Shown here: piece after piece, positions 35,287 through 44,591 of the stretch | Layout: each line of letters begins with the position of its first letter | Numbering within the stretch: the stretch's first letter is position 1 | Source: Ulvibacter algarum | GTDB taxonomy: Bacteria; Bacteroidota; Bacteroidia; Flavobacteriales; Flavobacteriaceae | Assembly (NCBI GenBank): GCA_947488905.1 | Contig: CANLBJ010000009.1 | Location: 59,995 to 123,994 of the forward strand | Reading direction: 5' to 3' | Length of the DNA stretch: 64,000 nt | Made by a program: the position numbers and the translations under genes | Notes under the pieces: generated by a model | Database searches by the model: none | Seen by the model: the letters and a program-made list of their open reading frames with translations, nothing else | What the model was told of the DNA's origin: nothing

Positions 35287-36589
35287 AAATTTCAAAAAAC
35301 ATATAGAACAAACTTTCTCTAATCTTAACGATAAAAAAATTATTGTTGCTTGTAGCGGAGGTCTTGATAGTGTTGTGTTAGCACAATTGCTGAAACATCA
35401 TGGGTTTAATATTTGCTTGGCACATTGCAATTTTAGCTTGCGTGATAAAGAGAGTGATGGCGATGCTGCATTTGTTAAAACACTAGCCGAGCAACTCAAT
35501 GTTAAATTATACTCTGAAACGTTTAATACTAAGTCTTTTGCAAAAGATAATAAGTTGTCAACCCAAATGGCAGCTAGAGAGTTGAGATACCATTGGTTTG
35601 AAGAGTTACGACAGCAAATTAATTTTGATTTTATAGCTACGGCTCATCACGCAGATGATGTTTTAGAAACTGTTTTAATAAACCTATCGCGTGGTACAGG
35701 TGTAAAAGGACTTACTGGTATCCCAGAGATAACAGAAACAATTATACGACCTCTATTGCCTTTTTCTAGAGATGAGATATTAAAATTTGCAAAAAAATCT
35801 GAATATTTCTGGCGAGAAGATAGTAGTAATGCTTCTACAGATTATTTGCGTAATGACCTTAGGCATAATGTGATACCTGCCTATAAAAAAGCATCTAAAA
35901 ATGTTTTAAAAGGAGTAAGTAGCACCATCACCCATTTGCAGGCAACAGAACAACTAGTAGGTGATTATATGGTTTTGCTTTATAATTTATTAGTAACAGA
36001 AACGGTAGATGGTTATGAGATAGATTTAATAAAGTTAGGAGATTTACCTAATCAAGGCGCTGTGATGTATGAGTTGTTATCTCCATTAGGCTTTACCGCC
36101 TGGAAAGATATTATTGCATTAAGTACATCTCAAAGTGGGAAAATGGTTTTTTCTGAAACGCACAGACTATTAAAAGACAGGAATAATTTGATTTTATCAG
36201 TACGAGAGACAAAAGATACTATTTCTGAAGAGATTTTTATAAAAAAAAATGAGAGCCAGATTGTTAATCCTGTGCCATTAACCCTAATTCCTACAGATAA
36301 AATAGGGTACGTTGATAGCAGTGTGATATACGTTGATGAAGACCTTTTAAGCTACCCCTTAATCGTTAGAAAGTGGCGTCAGGGCGACAGTTTTAAGCCT
36401 TTTGGACTTAAAGGAAATAAGAAAATAAGTAAGTTTTTTAAAGATGAAAAGTTATCTTTAGCTGCTAAAGAAAAAACGTGGCTCTTGTGTAGCAAAGAAT
36501 CCATAGTATGGGTGATTGGTATGCGAGCAGATGACCGTTTTAAAGTGACAGATAATACAACCAAAATTTTAAAAATATCAACAAACTAA
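35279..36589 (+). CDS. tilS: tRNA(Ile)-lysidine synthase
   Basis: 436 residues. PP-loop ATPase motif ACSGGLDSVVLA, the HHADDVLETVLINLSRGTG signature and the C-terminal TilS domain (VRKWRQGDSFKPFGLKGNKKISKFF). Converts C34 of the AUA-decoding tRNA to lysidine in the cytosol. Overlaps the RDD gene and ends 3 bp before dsbD. Confidence 0.95.
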   Translation: MIKNFKKHIEQTFSNLNDKKIIVACSGGLDSVVLAQLLKHHGFNICLAHCNFSLRDKESDGDAAFVKTLAEQLNVKLYSETFNTKSFAKDNKLSTQMAARELRYHWFEELRQQINFDFIATAHHADDVLETVLINLSRGTGVKGLTGIPEITETIIRPLLPFSRDEILKFAKKSEYFWREDSSNASTDYLRNDLRHNVIPAYKKASKNVLKGVSSTITHLQATEQLVGDYMVLLYNLLVTETVDGYEIDLIKLGDLPNQGAVMYELLSPLGFTAWKDIIALSTSQSGKMVFSETHRLLKDRNNLILSVRETKDTISEEIFIKKNESQIVNPVPLTLIPTDKIGYVDSSVIYVDEDLLSYPLIVRKWRQGDSFKPFGLKGNKKISKFFKDEKLSLAAKEKTWLLCSKESIVWVIGMRADDRFKVTDNTTKILKISTN

Positions 36590-36592
36590 CCT

Positions 36593-39031
36593 ATGAAAAA
36601 ATTTGCATTTTTAGTTTTAGTGATGATTGCATTTGTAAACACAGCAACATCTCAAATTCTTGAACCAGTAAAATGGACCTCTGAAGTAAAGAAAACAGGT
36701 GATGACACTTATGATCTTATTTTTAACGCAGAGATTGAAGATAACTGGCATCTTTATACACAAGATCTTCCAGAAAACGGTCCTATACCTACTACATTTA
36801 GGTTTGAGAATGAAGGCAATAAGTTTGAGCTAATAGGCAAAGTTTCTGAGAGTAAATCTCATAGTAGTTTTGATAAGATTTTTGAAATGGAATTGTCTTA
36901 TTTTGACCATTCTGCTCAGTTTATTCAAAAAATAAAAGTGTTAGATCCTTCGCTAGGTACTATAGAAGCGGGTGTAGATTTTCAATCTTGTGATGACGAA
37001 AAGTGTATTTTTGAAATGTCTGAGTTTGAACTCAATATTCCGGGAGGTTCATCATCATCTGCTGCTGGTATAGCGGCTTTTGATACTCAAGAAAGTCAAA
37101 TGGTAGACCCAGTAAAATGGGAATCTGAAATTAGAAAAATAGGGGATGACACCTATGAGCTAATTTTTAATGCAGATATTGAAGATAAGTGGCACGTATA
37201 TTCAATAAAGCCATATGATGATACAGATCCTACTATAATGGGGCCTATAGCAACTTCTTTTAGACTTGATGATGAAGATAGTAGTGTTGAGGTTTTAGGG
37301 AGTCTTGTACAGCTAGGAGAACCACATACTAATTATGATAAGGTCTTTGAGATGGACTTAGAGTACTTTGATAACAAAGCAAGTTTTCTTCAAAAAATAA
37401 AAGTAACAGACGCTTCATTAAAAAATCTTACTGTGGTTGTAGATTATCAATCTTGTGATGATGAGAAATGTATATTTCCTTCTCAAGAGTTTGATTTTAA
37501 AATACCGGCAGCAGATGCAGCTATTGTAAAAGCAACTGCAGATACATCAAGCGATAGTGAAGAAGAAGATGAAGGTGATAGTCGTGGTATGTTAACCATA
37601 TTTATATTGTCATTTCTTTCTGGTTTTGCTGCATTGTTAACGCCTTGCGTATTCCCAATGATACCTATGACCGTTAGTTTTTTTACTAAACAAAGCAAGA
37701 ACAAAGCTGCAGGAATAAAGAATGCTATAATGTATGGTATTTTTATTATTGTAATCTATGTGCTTTTAGGATCATTAGTAACAGGGATATTTGGGGCAGA
37801 TGCTTTAAACGCCTTGTCCACAAATGTCTGGTTTAATGTTATTTTCTTTATTTTATTAATAGTATTTGCAATGTCATTTTTAGGTGCATTTGAGATTATG
37901 TTACCTAATTCTTGGGCAAATAAAATAGACAGCAAAGCAGATAAAGGAGGGATTATTGGGATCTTCTTTATGGCATTAGCACTTGCAATTGTTTCGTTCT
38001 CTTGTACGGGACCTATTGTAGGTACCTTGCTTGTTGAGGCAGCATCAAAAGGTGGTATGGCACCAATAATAGGGATGTTAGGTTTCTCTCTTGCCATTGC
38101 ATTACCATTTGCTCTTTTTGCTATGTTCCCAGGATGGTTAAACTCATTACCTAAAAGTGGTGGTTGGTTAAATACAGTAAAAGTGGTGTTAGGATTTCTA
38201 GAAGTAGCATTGGCATTTAAATTCTTATCTCAAGCAGATTTAGTTTTGCAACTACATTGGCTAGAAAGAGAAGTATTTATAGCTATCTGGATTGCTGTTT
38301 TTGGTACACTAGGGTTATACTTATTAGGTAAAATAACATTACCTCACGATTCTCCAATAAAGCATATTTCCGTAGGTAGATTAATGCTCGCATTGCTTAC
38401 CCTATCATTTACTGTTTATATGATACCAGGTCTTTGGGGTGCACCGCTTAACTTAATTAGCGCATTCCCGCCACCACAAGAATATAGTGAATCTCCTTAC
38501 GGAGTTGGTTTTTCTAAACTAGGTGGAGGCTCTGCAAGCGCAGATCATAGCACTTTACCAGATGGAGGACACCTTATGGCACCGCACGATATTTTACATT
38601 TCTATGATTATGAAAAAGGTCTTGCTTATGCAAAAGAAGTGAACAAGCCAGTGATGATAGATTTTACAGGCTATGCTTGTGTTAACTGCCGTAAAATGGA
38701 ACAAAATGTTTGGACCAAAGGGAATATTTTATCTATCTTAAAAAACGAAGTTGTATTGATATCTCTATATGTAGATGATAAAAAAGAACTTCCAGAGTCT
38801 GAAAAATATGTGAGTCCAGCAACGGGTAAAAAGATTAAAACCATTGGTAATAAATGGAGCGATTTGCAAATAACACGTTATAAAGCAAATGCCCAGCCTT
38901 ACTATATTATAATGGATCACAATGAAGATAATTTAATTAAACCAGTAGGTTACACACCAGATGTTGAAGATTATGAAGCGTGGTTGCGCGGAGGAATTTC
39001 AAAATATATAGGAGAAACTGAAAAAAACTAA
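36593..39031 (+). CDS. dsbD: DsbD-type thiol-disulfide interchange protein with doubled N-domain
   Basis: 812 residues. Signal peptide, then two tandem DsbD-alpha-like domains (about 22-150 and 168-310), each with the cysteine pair QSCDDEKCIF; then eight membrane helices (about 340-640) with the core cysteines LTPCVFPMIPMT and SCTGPIVG; then a C-terminal thioredoxin domain with YACVNCRKME. It carries electrons from the cytosol to periplasmic thiols. The duplicated N-domain is unusual; E. coli has one. Confidence 0.9.
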   Translation: MKKFAFLVLVMIAFVNTATSQILEPVKWTSEVKKTGDDTYDLIFNAEIEDNWHLYTQDLPENGPIPTTFRFENEGNKFELIGKVSESKSHSSFDKIFEMELSYFDHSAQFIQKIKVLDPSLGTIEAGVDFQSCDDEKCIFEMSEFELNIPGGSSSSAAGIAAFDTQESQMVDPVKWESEIRKIGDDTYELIFNADIEDKWHVYSIKPYDDTDPTIMGPIATSFRLDDEDSSVEVLGSLVQLGEPHTNYDKVFEMDLEYFDNKASFLQKIKVTDASLKNLTVVVDYQSCDDEKCIFPSQEFDFKIPAADAAIVKATADTSSDSEEEDEGDSRGMLTIFILSFLSGFAALLTPCVFPMIPMTVSFFTKQSKNKAAGIKNAIMYGIFIIVIYVLLGSLVTGIFGADALNALSTNVWFNVIFFILLIVFAMSFLGAFEIMLPNSWANKIDSKADKGGIIGIFFMALALAIVSFSCTGPIVGTLLVEAASKGGMAPIIGMLGFSLAIALPFALFAMFPGWLNSLPKSGGWLNTVKVVLGFLEVALAFKFLSQADLVLQLHWLEREVFIAIWIAVFGTLGLYLLGKITLPHDSPIKHISVGRLMLALLTLSFTVYMIPGLWGAPLNLISAFPPPQEYSESPYGVGFSKLGGGSASADHSTLPDGGHLMAPHDILHFYDYEKGLAYAKEVNKPVMIDFTGYACVNCRKMEQNVWTKGNILSILKNEVVLISLYVDDKKELPESEKYVSPATGKKIKTIGNKWSDLQITRYKANAQPYYIIMDHNEDNLIKPVGYTPDVEDYEAWLRGGISKYIGETEKN

Positions 39032-39035
39032 AACT

Positions 39036-40877
39036 ATGAGACTATTTATTATAGGAGTATTTATGTGTTTTTTCTTATCTGTTACAGGACAAGAACAAGC
39101 GTATGACGTTGCGGCAAATTATGACAAACAAGAGTTGTCTATCACTATGCGTGACGGTATAAAACTGCATACAACTGTCTATTCACCAAAAGACAAAAGC
39201 CAGAAATATCCTATTTTATTAAAACGTACTCCATATAGTAGTAAGCCTTACGGCGAAAATAACTACCCATCAAAACTAGGTCCTAATTCATTTACCATGG
39301 AGGAAGGCTACATCTTTGTGTACCAAGATGTGCGAGGACGATGGAATAGTGAGGGACTTTACGACAATATGCGTGCATACATCCCTAACAAAAAAGGAAA
39401 GCAAATAGACGAAGCGAGTGATACCTATGATACTATAGATTGGTTAGTTAATAACCTGAAAAATACAAACGGTAATGTAGGTACTTATGGTATTTCTTAT
39501 CCTGGGTTTTATACTACCTATTCTTTATTAGACTCACATCCAGCTTTAAAAGCGGCTTCTCCACAAGCGTGTATTGGTGATTTCTTTTTTGATGATTTTC
39601 ATCATAATGGAGCGTATTTGTTAAGTTACTGGAGAGCAACTGCTGTTTTTGGGTATATGAAAACAGAACCAACTAAAGATGCTTGGTATTCTTTTCCTAG
39701 TTTAGAGTCTGAAGATCAATATCAGTTTTTCTTAGATGCAGGCCCATTAACTAATCTTGATAAATACTATAAAGAAGACAATATTTTCTGGACACAACTT
39801 AAAGAACACCCTAATTATGATGAGTTCTGGAAGTCAAGAGGTATTATACAACACTTAGATAACATTAAACCTGCTGTGATGACGGTAGGAGGTTTGTTTG
39901 ACGCAGAAGATTTATATGGTCCCTTAGAGACTTATAAAAACATAGAAAAAAGCAGTAAAAATTACAATACAGTTGTTTTTGGACCGTGGAGTCACGGTGA
40001 TTGGGCAAGAGCTAAAGAGAGAACGGCAATTGGTAATGTGTATTTTGGTGACAATATCTCTAGAGATTACCAGCGCGATGTAGAGTCAAAATTCTTTAGA
40101 CATTTTTTAAAGAACGACGGAAAAGGTGATAGCGGATTACCTGAGGCATATATGTTTGATACAGGTGCTTTAGCTTGGAAATCTTATGATCAATGGCCTC
40201 CAAAAAATAGCACTAAAAAAACAATGTGGTTACAAAATGAAGGTCGTTTAAATTCAAAAATGGAGAAAAGCTACACTTTTGAAGAGTTTGTGAGTGACCC
40301 TAAAAAGCCAGTCCCATACACAGAAGATGTAAAAATGGTTTTTACTCCTCGTAAGTATATGACAGATGATCAGCGTTTTGCTGCAAGAAGACCAGATGTA
40401 TTAGTGTTTGAAACACCAGTACTAACAGAAGACATGACATTATCTGGAGAGATACTTGCAAAACTGCAAGTAGCAACAACAGGTACAGATGCAGACTGGA
40501 TAGTAAAAGTAGTAGATGTATTTCCTGCAGATGCTAAAAATACAGAAGAAACTCAAGACCATCTTAAAATGAGTAACTATCATATGATGGTGAGAAGTGA
40601 AGTGATGCGAGGACGTTTCAGAAATAGTTTTGAGAAGCCAGAAGCGTTTATACCTAACAAGAAGACAGAAGTAGCAATAAAGTTACAAGATGTGCATCAT
40701 ACCTTTAAAAAAGGGCATAAGCTGCAGATACAAGTACAGAGCACTTGGTTTCCTTTAATTGATTTAAATCCGCAAACATTTGTGCCAAATATATTTATGG
40801 CAAAAGAAGAAGATTTTAAAAAGCAAACACATAAGATTTATAATGACTCATCTATAGAGTTTACGATTATAGATTAA
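39036..40877 (+). CDS. CocE/NonD-family hydrolase (X-Pro dipeptidyl-peptidase type)
   Basis: 613 residues with a signal peptide (FIIGVFMCFFLSVTGQ). Alpha/beta hydrolase with nucleophile elbow GTYGISYPGF, the cap, and the C-terminal jelly-roll domain of the S15/CocE family (about 400-613). Asp in GGLFDAEDLYGP and His in GPWSHGDW complete the triad. Exported acyl or dipeptidyl hydrolase. It starts 4 bp after dsbD and closes the operon at a double hairpin. Confidence 0.9.
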   Translation: MRLFIIGVFMCFFLSVTGQEQAYDVAANYDKQELSITMRDGIKLHTTVYSPKDKSQKYPILLKRTPYSSKPYGENNYPSKLGPNSFTMEEGYIFVYQDVRGRWNSEGLYDNMRAYIPNKKGKQIDEASDTYDTIDWLVNNLKNTNGNVGTYGISYPGFYTTYSLLDSHPALKAASPQACIGDFFFDDFHHNGAYLLSYWRATAVFGYMKTEPTKDAWYSFPSLESEDQYQFFLDAGPLTNLDKYYKEDNIFWTQLKEHPNYDEFWKSRGIIQHLDNIKPAVMTVGGLFDAEDLYGPLETYKNIEKSSKNYNTVVFGPWSHGDWARAKERTAIGNVYFGDNISRDYQRDVESKFFRHFLKNDGKGDSGLPEAYMFDTGALAWKSYDQWPPKNSTKKTMWLQNEGRLNSKMEKSYTFEEFVSDPKKPVPYTEDVKMVFTPRKYMTDDQRFAARRPDVLVFETPVLTEDMTLSGEILAKLQVATTGTDADWIVKVVDVFPADAKNTEETQDHLKMSNYHMMVRSEVMRGRFRNSFEKPEAFIPNKKTEVAIKLQDVHHTFKKGHKLQIQVQSTWFPLIDLNPQTFVPNIFMAKEEDFKKQTHKIYNDSSIEFTIID

Positions 40878-40898
40878 GTTGATAATTTTGCAAGTATT

Positions 40899-40970
40899 AA
40901 AATGGCGCTAAATTTTATTTAGCGCCATTTTTTATGTCAAAAAAATAGAGCGCTACTTTCGTAGCGCTCT
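40899..40970 (+). terminator. Two consecutive hairpins ending the pabB operon
   Basis: AATGGCGCTAAA/TTTAGCGCCATT with a T run, then a second perfect hairpin AGAGCGCTAC-TTTC-GTAGCGCTCT (40947-40970). The following 580 bp up to pfkA hold no gene I can support. Confidence 0.85.
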
Positions 40971-41092
40971 TAACAAACCTAACTTAGTAAATTTTATAAG
41001 TTTCATCTATTCTTTTTTATCCCCACAAAAAAGAAAGATTTAAAAACTAGTTCACTAATTCATACATCAAATATACTACTGATAAATAAGCT

Positions 41093-41108
41093 GTATATAC
41101 GTATATAC
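41093..41108. promoter_or_regulatory. 16-bp palindrome
   Basis: GTATATACGTATATAC, a perfect palindrome in the long pfkA upstream gap; possible operator or simple AT structure. Confidence 0.25.
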
Positions 41109-41485
41109 ACGTATATTTAAGAAGATCTTATTTGGCTATGTAGAAATGCTTATAAGTTTCAGTCTTTTAGATGCTTAAGCGTTTTTTTAAGTAAGGCTAT
41201 TAGTTCTTATCAATATTTTTGTTTAACTAATTAACAGTTAATTAAATTATTTAAAAACTAATTACTTCTTGTTTTTATTGAGTTTTTAGAGTTTTTCTGT
41301 TGATGATTATATTAAGACATGTTAAACAAAATTGTTAGAGATTTTAGATGTATTTTTTTAGTAAGTTGTAATTTTTATAAGAAAACCAGTGTTGCTTTAT
41401 TATTTTGAGAAGACAATCTTCGTGTTATTAATCTAAAATAGAGTCAAATTTTAATTTTTCTTTTACAATCGCATTTATTTTATGA

Positions 41486-41503
41486 AACTATAACGTTATA
41501 GTT
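41486..41503. promoter_or_regulatory. 18-bp perfect palindrome before pfkA
   Basis: AACTATAACGTTATAGTT, 48 bp upstream of the pfkA start. Position and perfect symmetry suggest an operator for the sugar catabolism cluster. Confidence 0.45.
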
Positions 41504-41551
41504 AAGTTTACTAATGCAAAGTCCCAATTTTAGTGCATATATTTACATATA

Positions 41552-42538
41552 ATGAAATCAAAAATCCAAAAAATAGCTGTCTTAACAAGTGGAGGTGATG
41601 CGCCAGGTATGAACGCAGCAATACGAGCTGTAGTTCGTTCATGTGCATATCACAATATTGAGTGCGTGGGAGTATATAGAGGCTATGAGGGCCTAATAGA
41701 AGGTGACTTTGAAGACTTAAACGCCCGTTCTGTAAAGAACATTATTAATAGAGGAGGTACCTTTTTAAAATCTGCACGTTCTAAAGGTTTTATGACTAAA
41801 GAAGGCAGAAAGCAGGCATACGATCATTTAAAAAAGAATGATATTGACGCATTAGTTACTATAGGTGGTGATGGTACTTTTACTGGAGCCATTGTTTTTA
41901 ATGAAGAATTTGATTTTCCTATTGTAGGACTTCCTGGTACAATTGATAATGACATTAATGGTACAGATTATACTATAGGCTATGATACTGCCTTAAATAC
42001 GGTAGTAGAAGCTATTGACAAAATAAGAGATACTGCAAATTCACATAACAGACTATTTTTAGTAGAAGTTATGGGGAGAGATGCAGGTGATATAGCTTTA
42101 AATGCAGGTATAGGTGCTGGAGCAGAAGAAATCTTAATCCCAGAACAAAATATGGGAAGAGAGCGCTTAGTGGCTTCTTTAAAACGAAGTAAAAAATCAG
42201 GAAAATCATCTAGTATTGTAGTAGTGTCAGAGGGAGATCAAATAGGTAAAAACATCTTCGGTCTTGCAGAATATATTCGTGACAATCTAGAAGATTATGA
42301 ATGTAAAGTAACAGTCTTAGGTCATATACAAAGGGGAGGTTCACCAAGCTGTTATGACCGTGTTCTTGCAAGTAGATTAGGAGTTGGTGCTATAGACGCA
42401 TTACTTAATGGAGAACGAGATGTTATGATAGGTATAGTGCATAATAAAGTTGTTAGCGTAGATTTTAAAGAATCTTTAAAAGGCTCTAATAAAATAGATA
42501 AAGACTTAATAAGAGTAGCAGATATTACATCTGTATAA
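41552..42538 (+). CDS. pfkA: 6-phosphofructokinase, ATP-dependent
   Basis: 328 residues. LTSGGDAPGMNAAIRA, GGDGTFTGA with the Gly that marks ATP use, catalytic PGTIDNDI and MGRDAGDIAL. Commits fructose 6-phosphate to glycolysis. First gene of pfkA-gap-nagK-pgi, with a long upstream region carrying palindromes. Confidence 0.96.
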   Translation: MKSKIQKIAVLTSGGDAPGMNAAIRAVVRSCAYHNIECVGVYRGYEGLIEGDFEDLNARSVKNIINRGGTFLKSARSKGFMTKEGRKQAYDHLKKNDIDALVTIGGDGTFTGAIVFNEEFDFPIVGLPGTIDNDINGTDYTIGYDTALNTVVEAIDKIRDTANSHNRLFLVEVMGRDAGDIALNAGIGAGAEEILIPEQNMGRERLVASLKRSKKSGKSSSIVVVSEGDQIGKNIFGLAEYIRDNLEDYECKVTVLGHIQRGGSPSCYDRVLASRLGVGAIDALLNGERDVMIGIVHNKVVSVDFKESLKGSNKIDKDLIRVADITSV

Positions 42539-42596
42539 AATAGTGAAATCGCATCTGCGATATAATTAAACAAGAGCCTAAAGGCGGAATTGAAGT

Positions 42597-43598
42597 ATGA
42601 AAACAAAAATTGCAATAAACGGTTTTGGCCGTATAGGGAGAATCGCATTTAGAATCGCTGCAAAAAGCGATAACGTAGAGGTAGTTGCAGTAAATGATTT
42701 GCTAGACGTAGAACACCTTGCTTACCTTTTAAAATATGACTCTGTTCACGGTAAATACGATGGAGAGGTTAGTGTAAAAGATGGAAATATCGTTGTAGAT
42801 GGCAAAGTAATACGCGTAACTAGTGAGCGTAACCCAGAAAACTTAAAGTGGGATGCAGTAAATGCAGAGATTGTACTTGACTGTACAGGTATTTTTACAG
42901 AACTTGATAAAGCACAAGCACACATTACTGCTGGAGCAAAAAAAGTGGTTATTTCAGCTCCTTCAAAAACAGCTCCTATGTTTGTGATGGGGGTTAACCA
43001 TATGGATGTTAAGGCTAGTGATACAATTGTATCTAATGCATCTTGTACAACTAACTGTCTTGCCCCAATGGCAAAAATTATTGATGATAACTTAGGGATT
43101 GAAGAAGGGTTAATGACAACCATTCACGCATTAACAGCTACTCAATCTACAGTAGATATGCCATCAAGAAAAAACTATAGATTAGGTAGAAGTGGAGTTG
43201 CAAACATCATCCCTTCTACAACAGGGGCTGCTGTAGCTGTAACTAAAGTAATACCAGCATTAGTGGGTAAACTTACTGGTATGGCTTTTAGAGTTCCAAC
43301 TGTAGATGTGTCTGTAGTAGATTTAACAGTAAGAACAAAAAAATCTGCTACTGCAGATGAGGTAAAACAACTTTTTAAAGATGCTGCAAATGGAGCATAT
43401 AAAGGTATTGTGAGCTATACAGAAGAGCCAGTAGTGTCTATGGACTATCGTAGTGACCCACACACTTGTAATTTTGATGCAGAAGCAGGGATTGCACTTA
43501 ACGATAATTTCTTTAAATTAGTCGCTTGGTACGATAATGAGTATGGATACTCAGCAAAATTGATAGACTTGACAGCACACGTTGCTTCACTAAAATAA
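42597..43598 (+). CDS. gap: Glyceraldehyde-3-phosphate dehydrogenase, type I
   Basis: 333 residues. NAD site INGFGRIGR, catalytic [12 protein letters not shown], and WYDNEYGYS near the end. Asp after the second strand (VNDLLD) favours NAD. Glycolytic enzyme placed 58 bp after pfkA with a small hairpin (ATCGCA/TGCGAT) between. Confidence 0.97.
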   Translation: MKTKIAINGFGRIGRIAFRIAAKSDNVEVVAVNDLLDVEHLAYLLKYDSVHGKYDGEVSVKDGNIVVDGKVIRVTSERNPENLKWDAVNAEIVLDCTGIFTELDKAQAHITAGAKKVVISAPSKTAPMFVMGVNHMDVKASDTIVSNASCTTNCLAPMAKIIDDNLGIEEGLMTTIHALTATQSTVDMPSRKNYRLGRSGVANIIPSTTGAAVAVTKVIPALVGKLTGMAFRVPTVDVSVVDLTVRTKKSATADEVKQLFKDAANGAYKGIVSYTEEPVVSMDYRSDPHTCNFDAEAGIALNDNFFKLVAWYDNEYGYSAKLIDLTAHVASLK

Positions 43599-43625
43599 AA
43601 TTAATACTATCGTTTTAAATTTGTC

Positions 43626-43658
43626 GAAGACTATTCCTAATCATTGTGAATAGTCTTC
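43626..43658 (+). terminator. Hairpin between gap and the kinase gene
   Basis: Perfect 11-bp stem GAAGACTATTC/GAATAGTCTTC with an 11-nt loop, no T run; possible attenuator or processing site. Confidence 0.5.
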
Positions 43659-43695
43659 TGCAGTTTAATACAAGTCTTATTAATGTAAAAAATAA

Positions 43696-44574
43696 ATGAT
43701 TTTAATAACAGACGGTGGTTCTACAAAGTGTGATTGGATTCTTCTTAATAAAAAAGGAGAAGTCCTGTTAAAAACGCGTACGTTAGGTTTAAATCCAGCA
43801 GTAATACTTGAAGAAGAGCTTAAAAGTAGAATTGAAGTAAACTCAGAACTAAAAGATCTCTTCACTAAAATAACACAAGTAGATTTTTACGGTGCAGGTT
43901 GTGGTACTGCTAAGCCTAGAGAGTTATTAAAAAAAGTAATAGAATCTCTATTTACTAATGCAGAGGTAAAAGTTCAAGAAGATACAGTTGCGGCTGTATA
44001 TGCTGCAACCCAAGAGCCAGGCATAGTTTGCATACTTGGTACAGGATCAAATAGTTGCTATTTTGACGGCAAGGATATTCACAGTCCTATTGCCTCTTTA
44101 GGTTTTATTTTAATGGATGAAGCAAGCGGTAATTACTTCGGAAAAAGGCTGTTAAGAGATTATTTCTATAGAAAAATGCCTAAAGTGCTTACCAAAGAGT
44201 TTGAAACGAGATTTGACCTCAATCCTGACCAAATTAAATTAAACATCTATAAGAAGCCTAATCCTAATATGTACCTAGCTTCTTTTGCCGAATTTATATT
44301 TCAGCCAGGAAAAAACAGATCTGACGACATACTAGAAATTAATGATTATTTTTACGCCTTATTAAGCGAAGGTATAAACAGTTTTATTGATAATCACATA
44401 ATGTGTTTTAAAGAAGCGCAGCACGTACCCATACATTTTGTTGGCAGTATTGCACATTTTAGCAAAAACATTATTAGTGATTGCTTTAAACCATATCATT
44501 TAGAATTAGGAAACGTTATTCGTCGTCCTATTGATGGTTTAATTGATTACTATCGCACAAATAAATTAAACTAG
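43696..44574 (+). CDS. BadF/BadG-type N-acetylglucosamine kinase
   Basis: 292 residues of the ASKHA fold. TDGGSTKCDW phosphate-1 motif, FYGAGCGTA, ILGTGSNSCYFDG and FVGSIAHF. Closest in type to N-acetylglucosamine/glucosamine kinases. Lying between gap and pgi it may feed amino sugars to glycolysis. Confidence 0.85.
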   Translation: MILITDGGSTKCDWILLNKKGEVLLKTRTLGLNPAVILEEELKSRIEVNSELKDLFTKITQVDFYGAGCGTAKPRELLKKVIESLFTNAEVKVQEDTVAAVYAATQEPGIVCILGTGSNSCYFDGKDIHSPIASLGFILMDEASGNYFGKRLLRDYFYRKMPKVLTKEFETRFDLNPDQIKLNIYKKPNPNMYLASFAEFIFQPGKNRSDDILEINDYFYALLSEGINSFIDNHIMCFKEAQHVPIHFVGSIAHFSKNIISDCFKPYHLELGNVIRRPIDGLIDYYRTNKLN

Positions 44575-44591
44575 TACAACAAAATAACTAT

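Noticed and set aside
37756..38097. Minus-strand frame of 113 codons inside dsbD
   Set aside because: Mirror of membrane-helix codons in dsbD.
40971..41551. A structured RNA gene such as 6S RNA in the long pfkA upstream gap
   Set aside because: I see palindromes and AT-rich sequence but no long closed stem with a central bubble.
42746..43123. Minus-strand frame of 125 codons inside gap
   Set aside because: Antisense of a highly conserved enzyme, no start context and no recognisable domain.
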